From: Acidobacteriota bacterium
Lineage (GTDB): Bacteria > Acidobacteriota > Terriglobia > Acidiferrales > UBA7541
Reading direction: 5' to 3'
Length of the DNA: 12,647 nucleotides
Assembly (NCBI GenBank): GCA_003131705.1
Contig: PKUY01000416.1
Location: forward strand, 8,607 to 21,253
A model generated the notes under the pieces. That model was not told where the DNA came from and ran no database searches. It worked only from the letters and a program-made list of their open reading frames with translations. The position numbers and the translations under genes are program-made. Shown in pieces: positions 1 through 7,146 of the stretch; position 1 is the first letter of the stretch, and every line of letters starts with the position of its first letter.

Positions 1-163
1 TAAGATCGGGTGAATTTTCTTTTGCCTGAGCATCGTTCTGGCCGGCGGAAACAATCGGCGCGCTCGCGCCGAAATAAAGGCACGCAAGAGTGAGCGAGAC
101 GCCGAGGAGAAGCTCAGCGACCTTGCATGGGCAACTCACTCGATCGTGATTATTCACTTTCAT
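1..163 (-). CDS. Secreted protein, N-terminal part (runs off left edge)
   Basis: This reading frame starts at the ATG complementary to 161-163 and stays open to the window edge, giving 54 residues. A strong ribosome binding site, GGAGG (169-173), lies 5 bases upstream of the start, which is the main support for a real gene. The N-terminus has a charged stretch (MKVNNHDR), then a hydrophobic core at about residues 18-32 and a small-residue region ending in APIVSAGQ. This looks like a Sec signal peptide with cleavage after VSA at about residue 40. The product is therefore probably periplasmic, outer-membrane or secreted. A Cys-Pro-Cys occurs at residues 11-13, before the hydrophobic core, so it is not a lipobox. 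The mature part visible is only about 14 polar residues, so no family can be named. It is transcribed divergently from the exporter genes. Confidence 0.72.
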   Translation of the reverse strand, partial: MKVNNHDRVSCPCKVAELLLGVSLTLACLYFGASAPIVSAGQNDAQAKENSPDL

Positions 164-168
164 GCGCG

Positions 169-173
169 CCTCC
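169..173 (-). promoter_or_regulatory. Ribosome binding site of the left-edge secreted protein
   Basis: GGAGG on the minus strand, 5 bases before the ATG at 163. It decides the start of a gene whose remainder is outside the window. Confidence 0.75.
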
Positions 174-258
174 GATTTTCGGCGTTAAACCCGGCAGCTA
201 TGAACCAGCCGCAGCGTAAATGCCGTGTGCCCACCGAATATCGGTCGTGAGCAAGGGA

Positions 259-287
259 ATTCTAACATCGGTCCCCGGGCATTGCAG
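259..287 (-). promoter_or_regulatory. Weak promoter candidate for the left-edge gene
   Basis: On the minus strand a -10-like TAGAAT (259-264, five of six consensus bases) is preceded at 17 bases by CTGCAA (282-287, three of six). Transcription would begin near 252, leaving a leader of about 90 bases. The -10 box overlaps the left arm of the inverted repeat at 262-271, so a protein or structure at that repeat could affect this promoter. The call rests on box matching only. Confidence 0.28.
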
Positions 288-334
288 TTTTGGCAGGCAA
301 CCCCGCCATGCGCCTGACAGACTGCCGATGTTAG
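262..334. repeat. Inverted repeat with 10-bp perfect outer arms
   Basis: The outer arms CTAACATCGG (262-271) and CCGATGTTAG (325-334) are exactly complementary and 53 bases apart. Inner complementary arms (285-288/321-324 and 294-298/312-316) leave a 13-base loop at 299-311. No T-tract follows on either strand, so it does not look like an intrinsic terminator. It could be a structured leader, an operator pair, or the remnant of a small palindromic repeat element; the sequence does not decide between these. Confidence 0.6.
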
Positions 335-424
335 CTGCGTTCGTTGAGGACGCGGCGGGCATCCAGACCGCGCAGGATTGCATCGTCCACAGTATGCCCT
401 TCGCGCAACCGCGCGGTGTTTGCA

Positions 425-454
425 TAGGCAAGCCCGGAAGCGGTCTGTTACAAT
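425..454 (+). promoter_or_regulatory. Promoter candidate for the exporter genes
   Basis: TACAAT (449-454) matches the sigma-70 -10 consensus at five of six bases. TAGGCA (425-430) gives four of six -35 matches at 18-base spacing. Transcription would start near 461, which is downstream of the possible GTG at 458 and upstream of the ATG at 497. This supports the ATG as the start of the adaptor gene. Confidence 0.45.
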
Positions 455-496
455 TTCGTGAATTCCGCGGCAGGCCGCGCGGAGCCGCGGCCAATC

Positions 497-1732
497 ATGG
501 CGGAAAATAAAAAACGCAATACGGTCATTCTAATTCTTCTCGCCGGGCTCGTGGTGCTCGTCATCACGGTATTCGCCTTGCGCCGGCAGCCACCGGTGGT
601 GCCGGTTCTGAGCGTTACGCGCGAGGATCTGAACGTGACCATCGCCAGTAACGGCAAGGTCGAACCGCTTTCCCCGGCAGTTGCCCACGCAGAATTCCCG
701 ACATTCGTTGAGAAAGTGGTGGCGACCGAGGGCCAGACGGTCCATGGTGGCCAAGTGATCCTGACGCTCGATGCGGCCGAAATTCGCTCGCAGCTCGCGC
801 AGGGGCGCGCCGATCTGCTTGCCGCGCAGAACGATTTGCGAAATGCGCGCGCGGGAGGTCCGCCGGACCAGGTGGCTCAGCTTCAGGGCGATTTGCAGGC
901 CGCGCAGTTGCAGGTTGCCAATCTCGAACGCACAGAGAACTCACTCGAAGTTCTCGTCGCCAAACACGCAGCGACACAGGATGAACTTGCGCAGAACCAG
1001 GCGAGCCTCGCAAAAGCGCGCGGAAATCTTCAGGCGCTGGAAGCACGCAAACAGGATTTGACGCAGCGCTCGTCTGTGAATGTCGAAGCAGCGAACCTTC
1101 GCGTCAGCCAGACGAAGGAGCAGGTCCAATCGCTCGAAGAAAAGTTGCTGTCCGCAACCGTTACGGCTCCTACTGATGGCACGTTATATTCGCTCCCGGT
1201 ACATCGTGGCGACTACGTGAAGGTAGGTGACACGCTCGCCGAGATGGCAGATCTGCGCCATGTGCGTGTTCGCGCTTTTGTTGACGAGCCCGATCTTGGT
1301 TTGCTCGAGCCGAACCAGAACATCGAAGTGACGTGGGACGCAAAGCCGGGGATTACCTGGAAGGGCCGCACCGAGCAGGTGCCGAAACAAGTAGTCGCGC
1401 GCGGGATGCGCAGCGTGGGTGAAGTTCTTTGCTCGGTCGACAACGGCCGTCTGGAGTTGTTGCCGAATATAAACGTGCAGGTTCGGATCATGGTTCGCGA
1501 GCTGCACGGAGCCCTGGTCATCCCCCGTGCCGCAGTGCGCGAAGATAATGGTCAGCGCTATGTGTTCGTGTTTCAGGGCAACACGGTTCGCCGTCGGGAC
1601 ATCTCGGTAGGAGTTGCTAGCGCATCGAAGTACGAAGTCCTGTCCGGTTTGACTACGGCCGACCGAATCGCGGAGCCGGCCGACCTCGAGCTGATGGACG
1701 GTATGGAAGTTCGCCCCGGGGAGGTAAATTGA
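497..1732 (+). CDS. Membrane-fusion (periplasmic adaptor) protein, HlyD/MacA-like
   Basis: This is the periplasmic adaptor of a tripartite exporter. It links the inner-membrane permease to the TolC-type outer-membrane channel encoded downstream. From the ATG at 497 it has 411 residues. A single membrane anchor spans residues 8-28. The first half of the lipoyl-like (barrel-sandwich) domain lies at about 68-92 and contains VVATEGQTVHGGQVILTLD. A long coiled-coil hairpin rich in Ala, Gln, Leu and Glu runs at about 97-217. The second lipoyl half follows (about 218-253: TVTAPTDGTLYSL then VKVGDTLAEMADL), then a beta-barrel (about 254-335) and a membrane-proximal domain (about 336-411: VIPRAAVRED). 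An in-frame GTG at 458 would add 13 residues, but it lies upstream of the predicted transcription start and the residues look non-coding. The spacing of GGAG (481-484) to the ATG is long at 12 bases. The substrate cannot be read from the sequence. Confidence 0.88.
   Translation: MAENKKRNTVILILLAGLVVLVITVFALRRQPPVVPVLSVTREDLNVTIASNGKVEPLSPAVAHAEFPTFVEKVVATEGQTVHGGQVILTLDAAEIRSQLAQGRADLLAAQNDLRNARAGGPPDQVAQLQGDLQAAQLQVANLERTENSLEVLVAKHAATQDELAQNQASLAKARGNLQALEARKQDLTQRSSVNVEAANLRVSQTKEQVQSLEEKLLSATVTAPTDGTLYSLPVHRGDYVKVGDTLAEMADLRHVRVRAFVDEPDLGLLEPNQNIEVTWDAKPGITWKGRTEQVPKQVVARGMRSVGEVLCSVDNGRLELLPNINVQVRIMVRELHGALVIPRAAVREDNGQRYVFVFQGNTVRRRDISVGVASASKYEVLSGLTTADRIAEPADLELMDGMEVRPGEVN
1718..1724 (+). 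promoter_or_regulatory. Ribosome binding site deciding a TTG start
   Basis: GGGGAGG lies 4 bases before TTG at 1729-1731, inside the end of the adaptor gene. The TTG overlaps that gene's TGA stop (TTGA), so translation of the two is probably coupled. Confidence 0.7.
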
Positions 1733-2772
1733 CCGAACCATTGCGCGAATTAGCCGGAAGGATTGGGAACGTAATCTTCGCTGTTCTCTTCGCAGCTATA
1801 ATTTTCGCGAAGTCTGCGCCACAGCCGGCTCTTGCCGCAGCAGCCCTGCCGGACGCGTCGGGTGCGATCCAGGCAGCCCAGCGTCAGTTCAATTTGGGGA
1901 AGTACGCCGCCGCAATTTTGACGCTGCGATCCGCCGTGGCGCAAAATTCTTCGAGCGCCGAAGCGTATTACTGGCTAGGGCGGTGCTACTACGAAACCCT
2001 CGATTACGACAATTCGGCCGATCAGCTGGAAAAAGCTGTCTCGCTCGATCCCAGGAATTCCGTGTATCACCAGTGGCTCGGCCGCGCCTATGGAGGCAAG
2101 GCGGACCGCGACAGAAGCTTCTCCATGGCGAAAAAGGTGAAGAAGGAGTTTCAAACCGCCGTCAACCTGAATCCGTCGAATGTTGCTGCGCGCCGCGACC
2201 TGGAAGAATATTTGATCGATGCGCCGTGGATCGCGGGTGGCAGTAAGGATGACGCGTTGGAGCAGGTGAATGCTATCGCCGCGCTCGACCCCATCCAGGG
2301 CCATCTAGCACGCGCGCTCTACGATCGCGAAGGCATGAAGAAACTCGACGAAGCCGAAACTGAACTTCGACAGGTGCTGAGCGCGAAGCCGAAAACAGCG
2401 GATCCGTATTTCGAGATCGCGGAATTTTATCAGACCCAGAACAAACCATCTGACCTGATGGCGGCCATCGACGCCGCAGCGCAGGTGAGCCCGAACGATT
2501 CGCGGCTGACATATTATCGCGGCATTGCTGCGGTGCTTTCGAACACGAACCTGCCCCGCGCCGAGCAAGATTTTAAGTCGTATCTGGCCAGCGCGCCGGA
2601 CCTCAGCGACTGGCCCCCGCACGCTGCCGCGCGCGAGTGGCTAGGCAGGCTCTATGAACTGCAGGGGAATCGCACGGAGGCAGCGGAGCAATATCGCGCC
2701 GCGCTGCAACTGGAACCTAAGCGCAAGGAAGCGCGCGCGCGGTTACAGAAACTCGAAAAGAGCTCGCAGTAG
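1729..2772 (+). CDS. Secreted tetratricopeptide-repeat protein
   Basis: This is a 347-residue protein with an N-terminal hydrophobic signal at about residues 13-38 (core VIFAVLFAAIIFA, then PALAAAA), so it is probably periplasmic or membrane-anchored. The rest is a chain of tetratricopeptide helices. Clear repeats are at about 43-110 (AEAYYWLGRCYYETLDYDNS, then LEKAVSLDP) and 297-345 (REWLGRLYELQGN, then YRAALQLEP). More diverged repeats occur at about 135-150, 205-260 and 275-290. TPR domains bind proteins and there is no catalytic signature. The TTG start is favoured because it follows a strong ribosome binding site and overlaps the stop of the adaptor gene. Its place between adaptor and permease suggests it assists that exporter, perhaps as a scaffold or in delivering substrate; this is inference. 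The internal region around residues 165-175 (PWIAGGSKDDA) resembles a loop seen in other TPR chaperone-like proteins, but I cannot name a closer family. Confidence 0.85.
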   Translation: MTEPLRELAGRIGNVIFAVLFAAIIFAKSAPQPALAAAALPDASGAIQAAQRQFNLGKYAAAILTLRSAVAQNSSSAEAYYWLGRCYYETLDYDNSADQLEKAVSLDPRNSVYHQWLGRAYGGKADRDRSFSMAKKVKKEFQTAVNLNPSNVAARRDLEEYLIDAPWIAGGSKDDALEQVNAIAALDPIQGHLARALYDREGMKKLDEAETELRQVLSAKPKTADPYFEIAEFYQTQNKPSDLMAAIDAAAQVSPNDSRLTYYRGIAAVLSNTNLPRAEQDFKSYLASAPDLSDWPPHAAAREWLGRLYELQGNRTEAAEQYRAALQLEPKRKEARARLQKLEKSSQ

Positions 2773-2782
2773 GGAAGCATCG

Positions 2783-2808
2783 CGGTCCCTCTGGACTTTA
2801 TTTTATTG
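2783..2808 (+). terminator. Very weak hairpin plus T-rich run between TPR and permease genes
   Basis: GTCC (2785-2788) and GGAC (2793-2796) form a 4-bp stem with a CTCT loop, extendable by one G-T pair. It is followed directly by the T-rich stretch TTTATTTTATT. It could cause partial termination between the TPR gene and the permease gene, which are 98 bases apart, but the stem is short and the call is tentative. I see no good promoter in the same gap. Confidence 0.2.
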
Positions 2809-2870
2809 CAATGGCGGTATCCGATGGTGTGGTCCTGAAACGCTGAATTTCTGGTTAAGGCGTCACCTGC

Positions 2871-4115
2871 ATGTCAATCACGCGCAATACATCGGCATTC
2901 TGGGGCGAGACGTGGCAACTCGCCATGCAAGCGTTGCGCGCCAACAAGATGCGCGCGATGCTGACAATGCTCGGCGTCATCATCGGCAGCGGTTCTATCG
3001 TTCTGGTGGTCACCGTCGCTCTGGCGGGGAAGCGTTACATTCTCTCGCAGATTGAAAGCGTCGGAGCAAACCTGGTCTATGCCACGGTTGTTAATTCGAC
3101 TGACTCCGAGTCTCTAAACCTCGCGGACCAGATTACGCCTGCAGATCTGGCGGCCGTGAAGGCCGATCTTCCGCGATTGATCGTCCGCGCGGCGGGGACC
3201 AACACTTTGCCGATGAATATAACCGTCAACGGCGAGGAACATCTCATCAATCTGGTTGGCGTTACCGAAGGCTTCGACGGTATTCGCAACCTCGAAATCC
3301 TTCACGGGCGCTATTTCGACGAAGACGATCACGCCTCGCGGGGCAAGGTGTGTCTGCTTACCCAAGATCTCGCGCGGCGCGTATTTCCTTCCGAGAATCC
3401 GGACAACAAGGATATTCGTATCGGCGAGCTTCACTTCACGGTGATCGGCGTCTTCAAAGAACGTGTCGCCGGCCTCGGTCAGACGGAGATTACGCACCAG
3501 TCCGCGATTATTCCATTCTCACTGCTGCAATACTACACGGGCACGGATCACTTTAAGACGCTCTACGCGCAAGCGGACCGGCCGGAAGACGTCCCTATCG
3601 TCACGCGGCAGGTCGCGGAGATTCTTCACGGCCTCCATCGACCAGGCGCCCAGTACCGCGTGCAGAATCTGACCGGCATTTTGGAGACGGCGCGGAATAT
3701 TGCGCTGGCGCTCACGGTTGTGCTGATTCTGATCGCGCTGATTGCGCTCGTCATCGGCGGCATCGGCATCATGAACATCATGCTCGTGACCGTTACCGAG
3801 CGAACGCGCGAGATCGGAATTCGCAAGGCGATTGGCGCGTCGGGAGACGCTATACGCTACCAGTTCCTCATGGAGGCGACAGCCATCAGCGGAACAGGCG
3901 CGCTTGCCGGGATCGGCATTGCCGTCGCCATTCCAGCCCTGCTCAATTTTTCGCTCGGGTTTTTTCCGGAGGCGGGCGACATTCACGTTCCGGTGTCATG
4001 GATCTCAGTCGTGCTAGCGTTCGTAGTATCCTGCTCCACGGGCCTTGTGTTTGGTTATCTTCCCGCCAATCGCGCGGCAAGGATGCAACCAACGGAAGCG
4101 CTTCACCATGAATAG
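2871..4115 (+). CDS. MacB/FtsX-type ABC transporter permease without a fused ATPase
   Basis: This is a four-helix type VII ABC permease of 414 residues, the inner-membrane component of a mechanotransmission exporter. Helix 1 is at about 28-52 (MLTMLGVIIGSGSIVLVVTV). A large periplasmic domain follows (about 55-272, the MacB_PCD region). Helices 2-4 are at about 276-306, 332-362 and 374-396. The conserved coupling segment after helix 2 is clear: GIGIMNIMLVTVTERTREIG, then IRKAIGAS, at about 297-324. The C-terminal end GYLPANRAARMQPTEAL is also typical. E. coli MacB carries its ATP-binding domain on the same chain (about 650 residues); here that domain is absent, and no ATPase gene is in the window. 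The ATG is preceded by TAAGG (2856-2860) at 10 bases, a modest ribosome binding site. It works with the adaptor and the TolC-type channel on either side. The substrate is unknown; macrolides, peptides, lipids and siderophores are all handled by this family. Confidence 0.9.
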   Translation: MSITRNTSAFWGETWQLAMQALRANKMRAMLTMLGVIIGSGSIVLVVTVALAGKRYILSQIESVGANLVYATVVNSTDSESLNLADQITPADLAAVKADLPRLIVRAAGTNTLPMNITVNGEEHLINLVGVTEGFDGIRNLEILHGRYFDEDDHASRGKVCLLTQDLARRVFPSENPDNKDIRIGELHFTVIGVFKERVAGLGQTEITHQSAIIPFSLLQYYTGTDHFKTLYAQADRPEDVPIVTRQVAEILHGLHRPGAQYRVQNLTGILETARNIALALTVVLILIALIALVIGGIGIMNIMLVTVTERTREIGIRKAIGASGDAIRYQFLMEATAISGTGALAGIGIAVAIPALLNFSLGFFPEAGDIHVPVSWISVVLAFVVSCSTGLVFGYLPANRAARMQPTEALHHE

Positions 4116-4169
4116 CGGCGTGAGTCGCGTTGTGAACCGTCCCGCGAGCAACCCGCGAGACAAGAGCCA

Positions 4170-5510
4170 ATGACTCAATTTAGACCGACCATCCTGATTT
4201 TCGCTGGAGTGCTCCTGGCACTTCTCGCGGCCGGCCCTGCTCGCTGCCAGAGCGCCGCAGCGAGCTCCGAAACATTGACGCTGCAGCAAGCGGTGACTCT
4301 CGCTTTGCAGAACAGCCGCGACGTCAAACTCGCCCAAGTGCAATACAACGTCGCGCTCGGCGAAGTCGGCGTGGACCGCGCAGCGTTCCGGCCCAATCTG
4401 TACACAGGGTCGGGAGCAGCCTACACCCACGGTTTCCCGTCGCTACCCGGTGGTAACGCCCCGGCCGTCTTCCAGATGGACTACACCCAGACGCTGTTCA
4501 ATCCATTGCTCAAGGGCGAGCAGCATGCGGCCGAGGATCGTGCGAAGAATCAAAGACTCCAGCTCGATCGGACGCGCGACGACGTCATTGTCCGCGCGGC
4601 CACAGCCTATCTCGATCTGGCGAAGGTCCGGCACTCGCTCGATTTGATGCGCAGCGAGCAGGCCAGCGGAGCGAAGATCCTCGAAGCGATCCGCGAACGG
4701 CTTGCGGCGGATCAGGAGCTTCCCATCGAGGTCACGCGAAGCCAACTAGCGCTGGCGCGCGTGCAGGAACGCGTGGTGAAGCTGGAGAACCGTGAAGGCG
4801 AACTCGACGCGCAGCTTCGCGATCTGGCGGGCATTCCAGACAGCCAGTCGATCCGGGTGGAAACGGACGAGCCCGCCTTTTCTGCTGAGCTTGCCGCCGA
4901 CGTTGCCGCCGTCCGGGCTGAAAGCGAGATGGTGGATCTCGCGATGAAGAACGACCGCAGCATTGAGGAAGCCGATAACGAGCGCATGGCGCGCGAGCAG
5001 CTTTTGCGAGGCGCGAAATTGAGTTACTGGCCCACCGTCGACCTCGTCGGTGAGTACAGCATCTTGAGCAAGTTCAATAACTACGGCGAGTTTTACAAGA
5101 AGTTCGAACGCAACAACGTCAACATCGGCGTGCAGGTGACCATTCCTCTGTTTGCCGCGAAAACCTCCGCAAACGTAGCCTTGGCCAAGAGCCAACTGAC
5201 CGCTGCCGAGCTAACGCTCGGCAACAAGCGGCAGGAAGTGCGTCTCGATGTGCTGCTGAAGGCCCGCAGTGTGCGCGAGGTGGATGCCAGCCTTGAGGTC
5301 GCGCGCCTTGATCTCCAACTCGCGCAGGAAACCCTTCAACTCGCACAGGCCAGGTTCGACCAGGGGCGTGTGACCCTGCAGGAAATCGAGCAGGCGCATG
5401 TGGACGAGAACGACAAATGGATGGCCTTTCTGGATGCCGATTTCGCCCGCCAGCACGCCCAGCTCACTCTCTTGCAGGCCACCGGACAACTGGCAAAGGT
5501 CTTCCACTGA
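4170..5510 (+). CDS. TolC-family outer-membrane efflux channel
   Basis: This 446-residue protein has a signal peptide (about residues 1-26: hydrophobic ILIFAGVLLALLAA, cleavage near PARCQS). The cysteine is not in a good lipobox, so this is probably an ordinary signal-peptidase I substrate. The mature protein shows the two outer-membrane-efflux repeats of the TolC family. The first opens with LTLQQAVTLALQNSRDVKLA (about 36-55), and the second begins near residue 250 with similar long amphipathic helices. The C-terminal part has QETLQLAQARFDQGRVTLQE (about 390-409) and ends with LLQATGQLAKVF, as usual in the family. It forms a trimeric barrel and periplasmic tunnel that completes the exporter with the adaptor and permease upstream. 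The gap from the permease is 54 bases, and a weak AAGAG (4162-4166) precedes the ATG. It is very probably co-transcribed. No intrinsic terminator is evident after the stop. Confidence 0.9.
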   Translation: MTQFRPTILIFAGVLLALLAAGPARCQSAAASSETLTLQQAVTLALQNSRDVKLAQVQYNVALGEVGVDRAAFRPNLYTGSGAAYTHGFPSLPGGNAPAVFQMDYTQTLFNPLLKGEQHAAEDRAKNQRLQLDRTRDDVIVRAATAYLDLAKVRHSLDLMRSEQASGAKILEAIRERLAADQELPIEVTRSQLALARVQERVVKLENREGELDAQLRDLAGIPDSQSIRVETDEPAFSAELAADVAAVRAESEMVDLAMKNDRSIEEADNERMAREQLLRGAKLSYWPTVDLVGEYSILSKFNNYGEFYKKFERNNVNIGVQVTIPLFAAKTSANVALAKSQLTAAELTLGNKRQEVRLDVLLKARSVREVDASLEVARLDLQLAQETLQLAQARFDQGRVTLQEIEQAHVDENDKWMAFLDADFARQHAQLTLLQATGQLAKVFH

Positions 5511-5540
5511 GCTAGATAGGGGAAACACTACCAGAAAATC

Positions 5541-5569
5541 TTGGGGGCACGTGCGAAATCGAGTAGAAT
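5541..5569 (+). promoter_or_regulatory. Promoter candidate for the hpnJ operon
   Basis: TAGAAT (5564-5569, five of six -10 bases) lies 17 bases after TTGGGG (5541-5546, three of six -35 bases). This would start transcription near 5576, about 50 bases before hpnJ. The spacer contains the 8-bp palindrome GCACGTGC (5547-5554), which could be an operator; no regulator is identified. Confidence 0.4.
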
Positions 5570-5625
5570 AAACGAGTTGATGCCGTTAGCTATCTTAGTT
5601 TTTATTTCTGAGGGGTGGTGAACGC

Positions 5626-7146
5626 ATGGCGTCTGTCATGAAGACTCTTTTGGTGAATCCGCCAAGTTTCGAAAAATTTGACGGCGGTGCGGGCTCCCGC
5701 TGGCCCGCTACCCGTGAGATCGAGTCCTACTGGTACCCGGTCTGGCTCGCGTATCCCGCGGGCATGTTGCCCGGCAGCCGGATGCTGGACGGCCCTCCGC
5801 ACCATATCACTCCGGCCGAAGTCATCAGCATCTCGCACGATTATGAATTTGTCGTGCTGTTCACCTCGACGGTGGGTTTTCTCGCCGATCTGCGCATGGC
5901 TCGCGGTATGAAGGAGAAGAAACACGATATTAAGATCTGTTTCGTGGGCCCGCATGTGCAGATCAAGCCGGCGGAGAGCCTGCTGGCGAGTTCCGATCTT
6001 GATTTCGTCGTGCGCGGGGAATTCGACCACGCCGTCGTGGAATACGCGCAGGGAAAACCTCTCTCGGAAATCGCGAATGCGAGTTACGTGAAGGACGGAA
6101 AAATCGTCCACAATCCGTCGCGTCCGCTGATGCAGACCGAAGAACTTGACGCGCTTCCATTTGCGACCGAGGTATATCAGAAGAACATCCAGATCGAAAA
6201 ATACAACGTGCCATTCCTCCTTCATCCGTTCATTTCTTTCTACACCGCGCGAGGTTGTCCGGCGCTTTGCACGTTCTGCCTGTGGCCCCAGACGCTGTCC
6301 GGCCACGCCTGGCGCACGCGTTCGGTCGAAAGCGTCGCGCGCGAATTCAAGCAGGCGCACAAGATGTTTCCGCAGGCCAAGGAATTTTTCTTCGACGACG
6401 ACACGTTTAACATCCGCAAGGATCGCGTCGTCGCGCTCTGCAAGGAATTCAAGCCCGTGGGTTTTCAGTGGTCGTGTACGGCCCGCGTGCACGGAGACTA
6501 CGAAACGCTCAAAGCCATGGCTGATGCAGGCTGCCGCTTGCTGATTGTCGGCTTTGAATCCGGCGACGCCCAGATTCTTAAGAACATCAAGAAGGGCCAG
6601 ACGCTCGAAATGGGCCGCAACTTCGTCAAGAACTGCAAGAAGGTCGGCATCCACGTCCACGGCGACTTCATCATCGGTCTTCCGGGCGAGACGAAAGAAA
6701 CCATCGAGAGGACCATTAATTTTGCGAAGGACCTCGATTGCGAAACTATCCAGGTTTCGATGGCCCACGCGTATCCCGGCACCGAGCTGTACGATCAGGG
6801 CACGCGCGAAGGTTTCCTCGCAGGCGAAGCGATCACCGACGACGGCGGCCACCAGCTTCCGCACCTCGAATACCCCGGCCTCTCTAAGGAATACATGGTC
6901 GAGTCGGTCAACCGCTTTTACGACAGTTACTACTTCCGTCCGAAAGTTGCCTGGCGCATCGTTCGCGACTCGCTGTGGGACGGACACGAACGCAAGCGTC
7001 TCTATCATGAAGCTGTGGATTTCTTGAAACTTCGTGCGGATCGCCGGAAGGTTGCGAAGGCGAGTGGCGGCGTCGACAAGAAAGCCATCGTTTCCGTGCC
7101 GTCAATGAACGGGCAATCGGAAGTTGGTGAGTCGCAAGGCGCATGA
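5626..7146 (+). CDS. hpnJ: Hopanoid radical SAM enzyme HpnJ (cyclitol ether formation)
   Basis: HpnJ is a B12-binding-domain radical SAM enzyme. In characterised bacteria it is needed to turn the glucosamine headgroup of bacteriohopanetetrol into the cyclitol ether, after HpnI adds the sugar and HpnK deacetylates it. The protein has 506 residues. The N-terminus carries the signature I associate with this family (KTLLVNPPSF, then DGGAGSRWPATREIESYWYP). A cobalamin-binding-type domain spans about 60-180 (FVGPH at 106-110, DFVVRGE at 126-132). The iron-sulfur motif CxxxCxxC is C211, C215 and C218, inside YTARGCPALCTFC. A radical SAM barrel follows with GFESGD and HGDFIIGLPGET, then AYPGTELYD near residue 388. 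The tail from about 470 is Lys/Ser/Gly-rich and looks poorly conserved. The ATG at 5626 is preceded by GGTGGTGA (5614-5621) at 4 bases; the ATG at 5638 is an alternative. It overlaps the next gene by 4 bases (ATGA). Confidence 0.88.
   Translation: MASVMKTLLVNPPSFEKFDGGAGSRWPATREIESYWYPVWLAYPAGMLPGSRMLDGPPHHITPAEVISISHDYEFVVLFTSTVGFLADLRMARGMKEKKHDIKICFVGPHVQIKPAESLLASSDLDFVVRGEFDHAVVEYAQGKPLSEIANASYVKDGKIVHNPSRPLMQTEELDALPFATEVYQKNIQIEKYNVPFLLHPFISFYTARGCPALCTFCLWPQTLSGHAWRTRSVESVAREFKQAHKMFPQAKEFFFDDDTFNIRKDRVVALCKEFKPVGFQWSCTARVHGDYETLKAMADAGCRLLIVGFESGDAQILKNIKKGQTLEMGRNFVKNCKKVGIHVHGDFIIGLPGETKETIERTINFAKDLDCETIQVSMAHAYPGTELYDQGTREGFLAGEAITDDGGHQLPHLEYPGLSKEYMVESVNRFYDSYYFRPKVAWRIVRDSLWDGHERKRLYHEAVDFLKLRADRRKVAKASGGVDKKAIVSVPSMNGQSEVGESQGA

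Larger units (their letters stand above)
164..496. other. Divergent intergenic region, 333 bases, with long imperfect hairpin
   Basis: This region lies between two divergent genes. I find no convincing complete gene in it: the roughly 96-98 residue open frames on both strands lack ribosome binding sites and protein-like composition. It does contain a perfect 10-bp inverted repeat, CTAACATCGG (262-271) with CCGATGTTAG (325-334). Shorter arms lie inside it: CAGT 285-288 with ACTG 321-324, and CAGGC 294-298 with GCCTG 312-316. Together these could fold 262-334 into one imperfect hairpin. A 38-codon minus-strand frame at 331-447 looks protein-like but has no start, and it may be a gene remnant. 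Promoter candidates for both flanking genes also lie here. Confidence 0.6.

Noticed and set aside
198..510. Overlapping frames of about 96-98 codons on both strands in the left intergenic region
   Set aside because: No ribosome binding site, biased composition, and overlap with the adaptor gene start and the inverted repeat.
1184..1741. Minus-strand frame of 185 codons opposite the adaptor gene
   Set aside because: It is a shadow of the adaptor's coding bias, with no start signal or domain.
5602..7008. Minus-strand open frame of 468 codons opposite hpnJ
   Set aside because: It lies antisense to a well-supported radical SAM gene, has no ribosome binding site or recognisable domain, and its composition reflects codon bias of the plus-strand gene.
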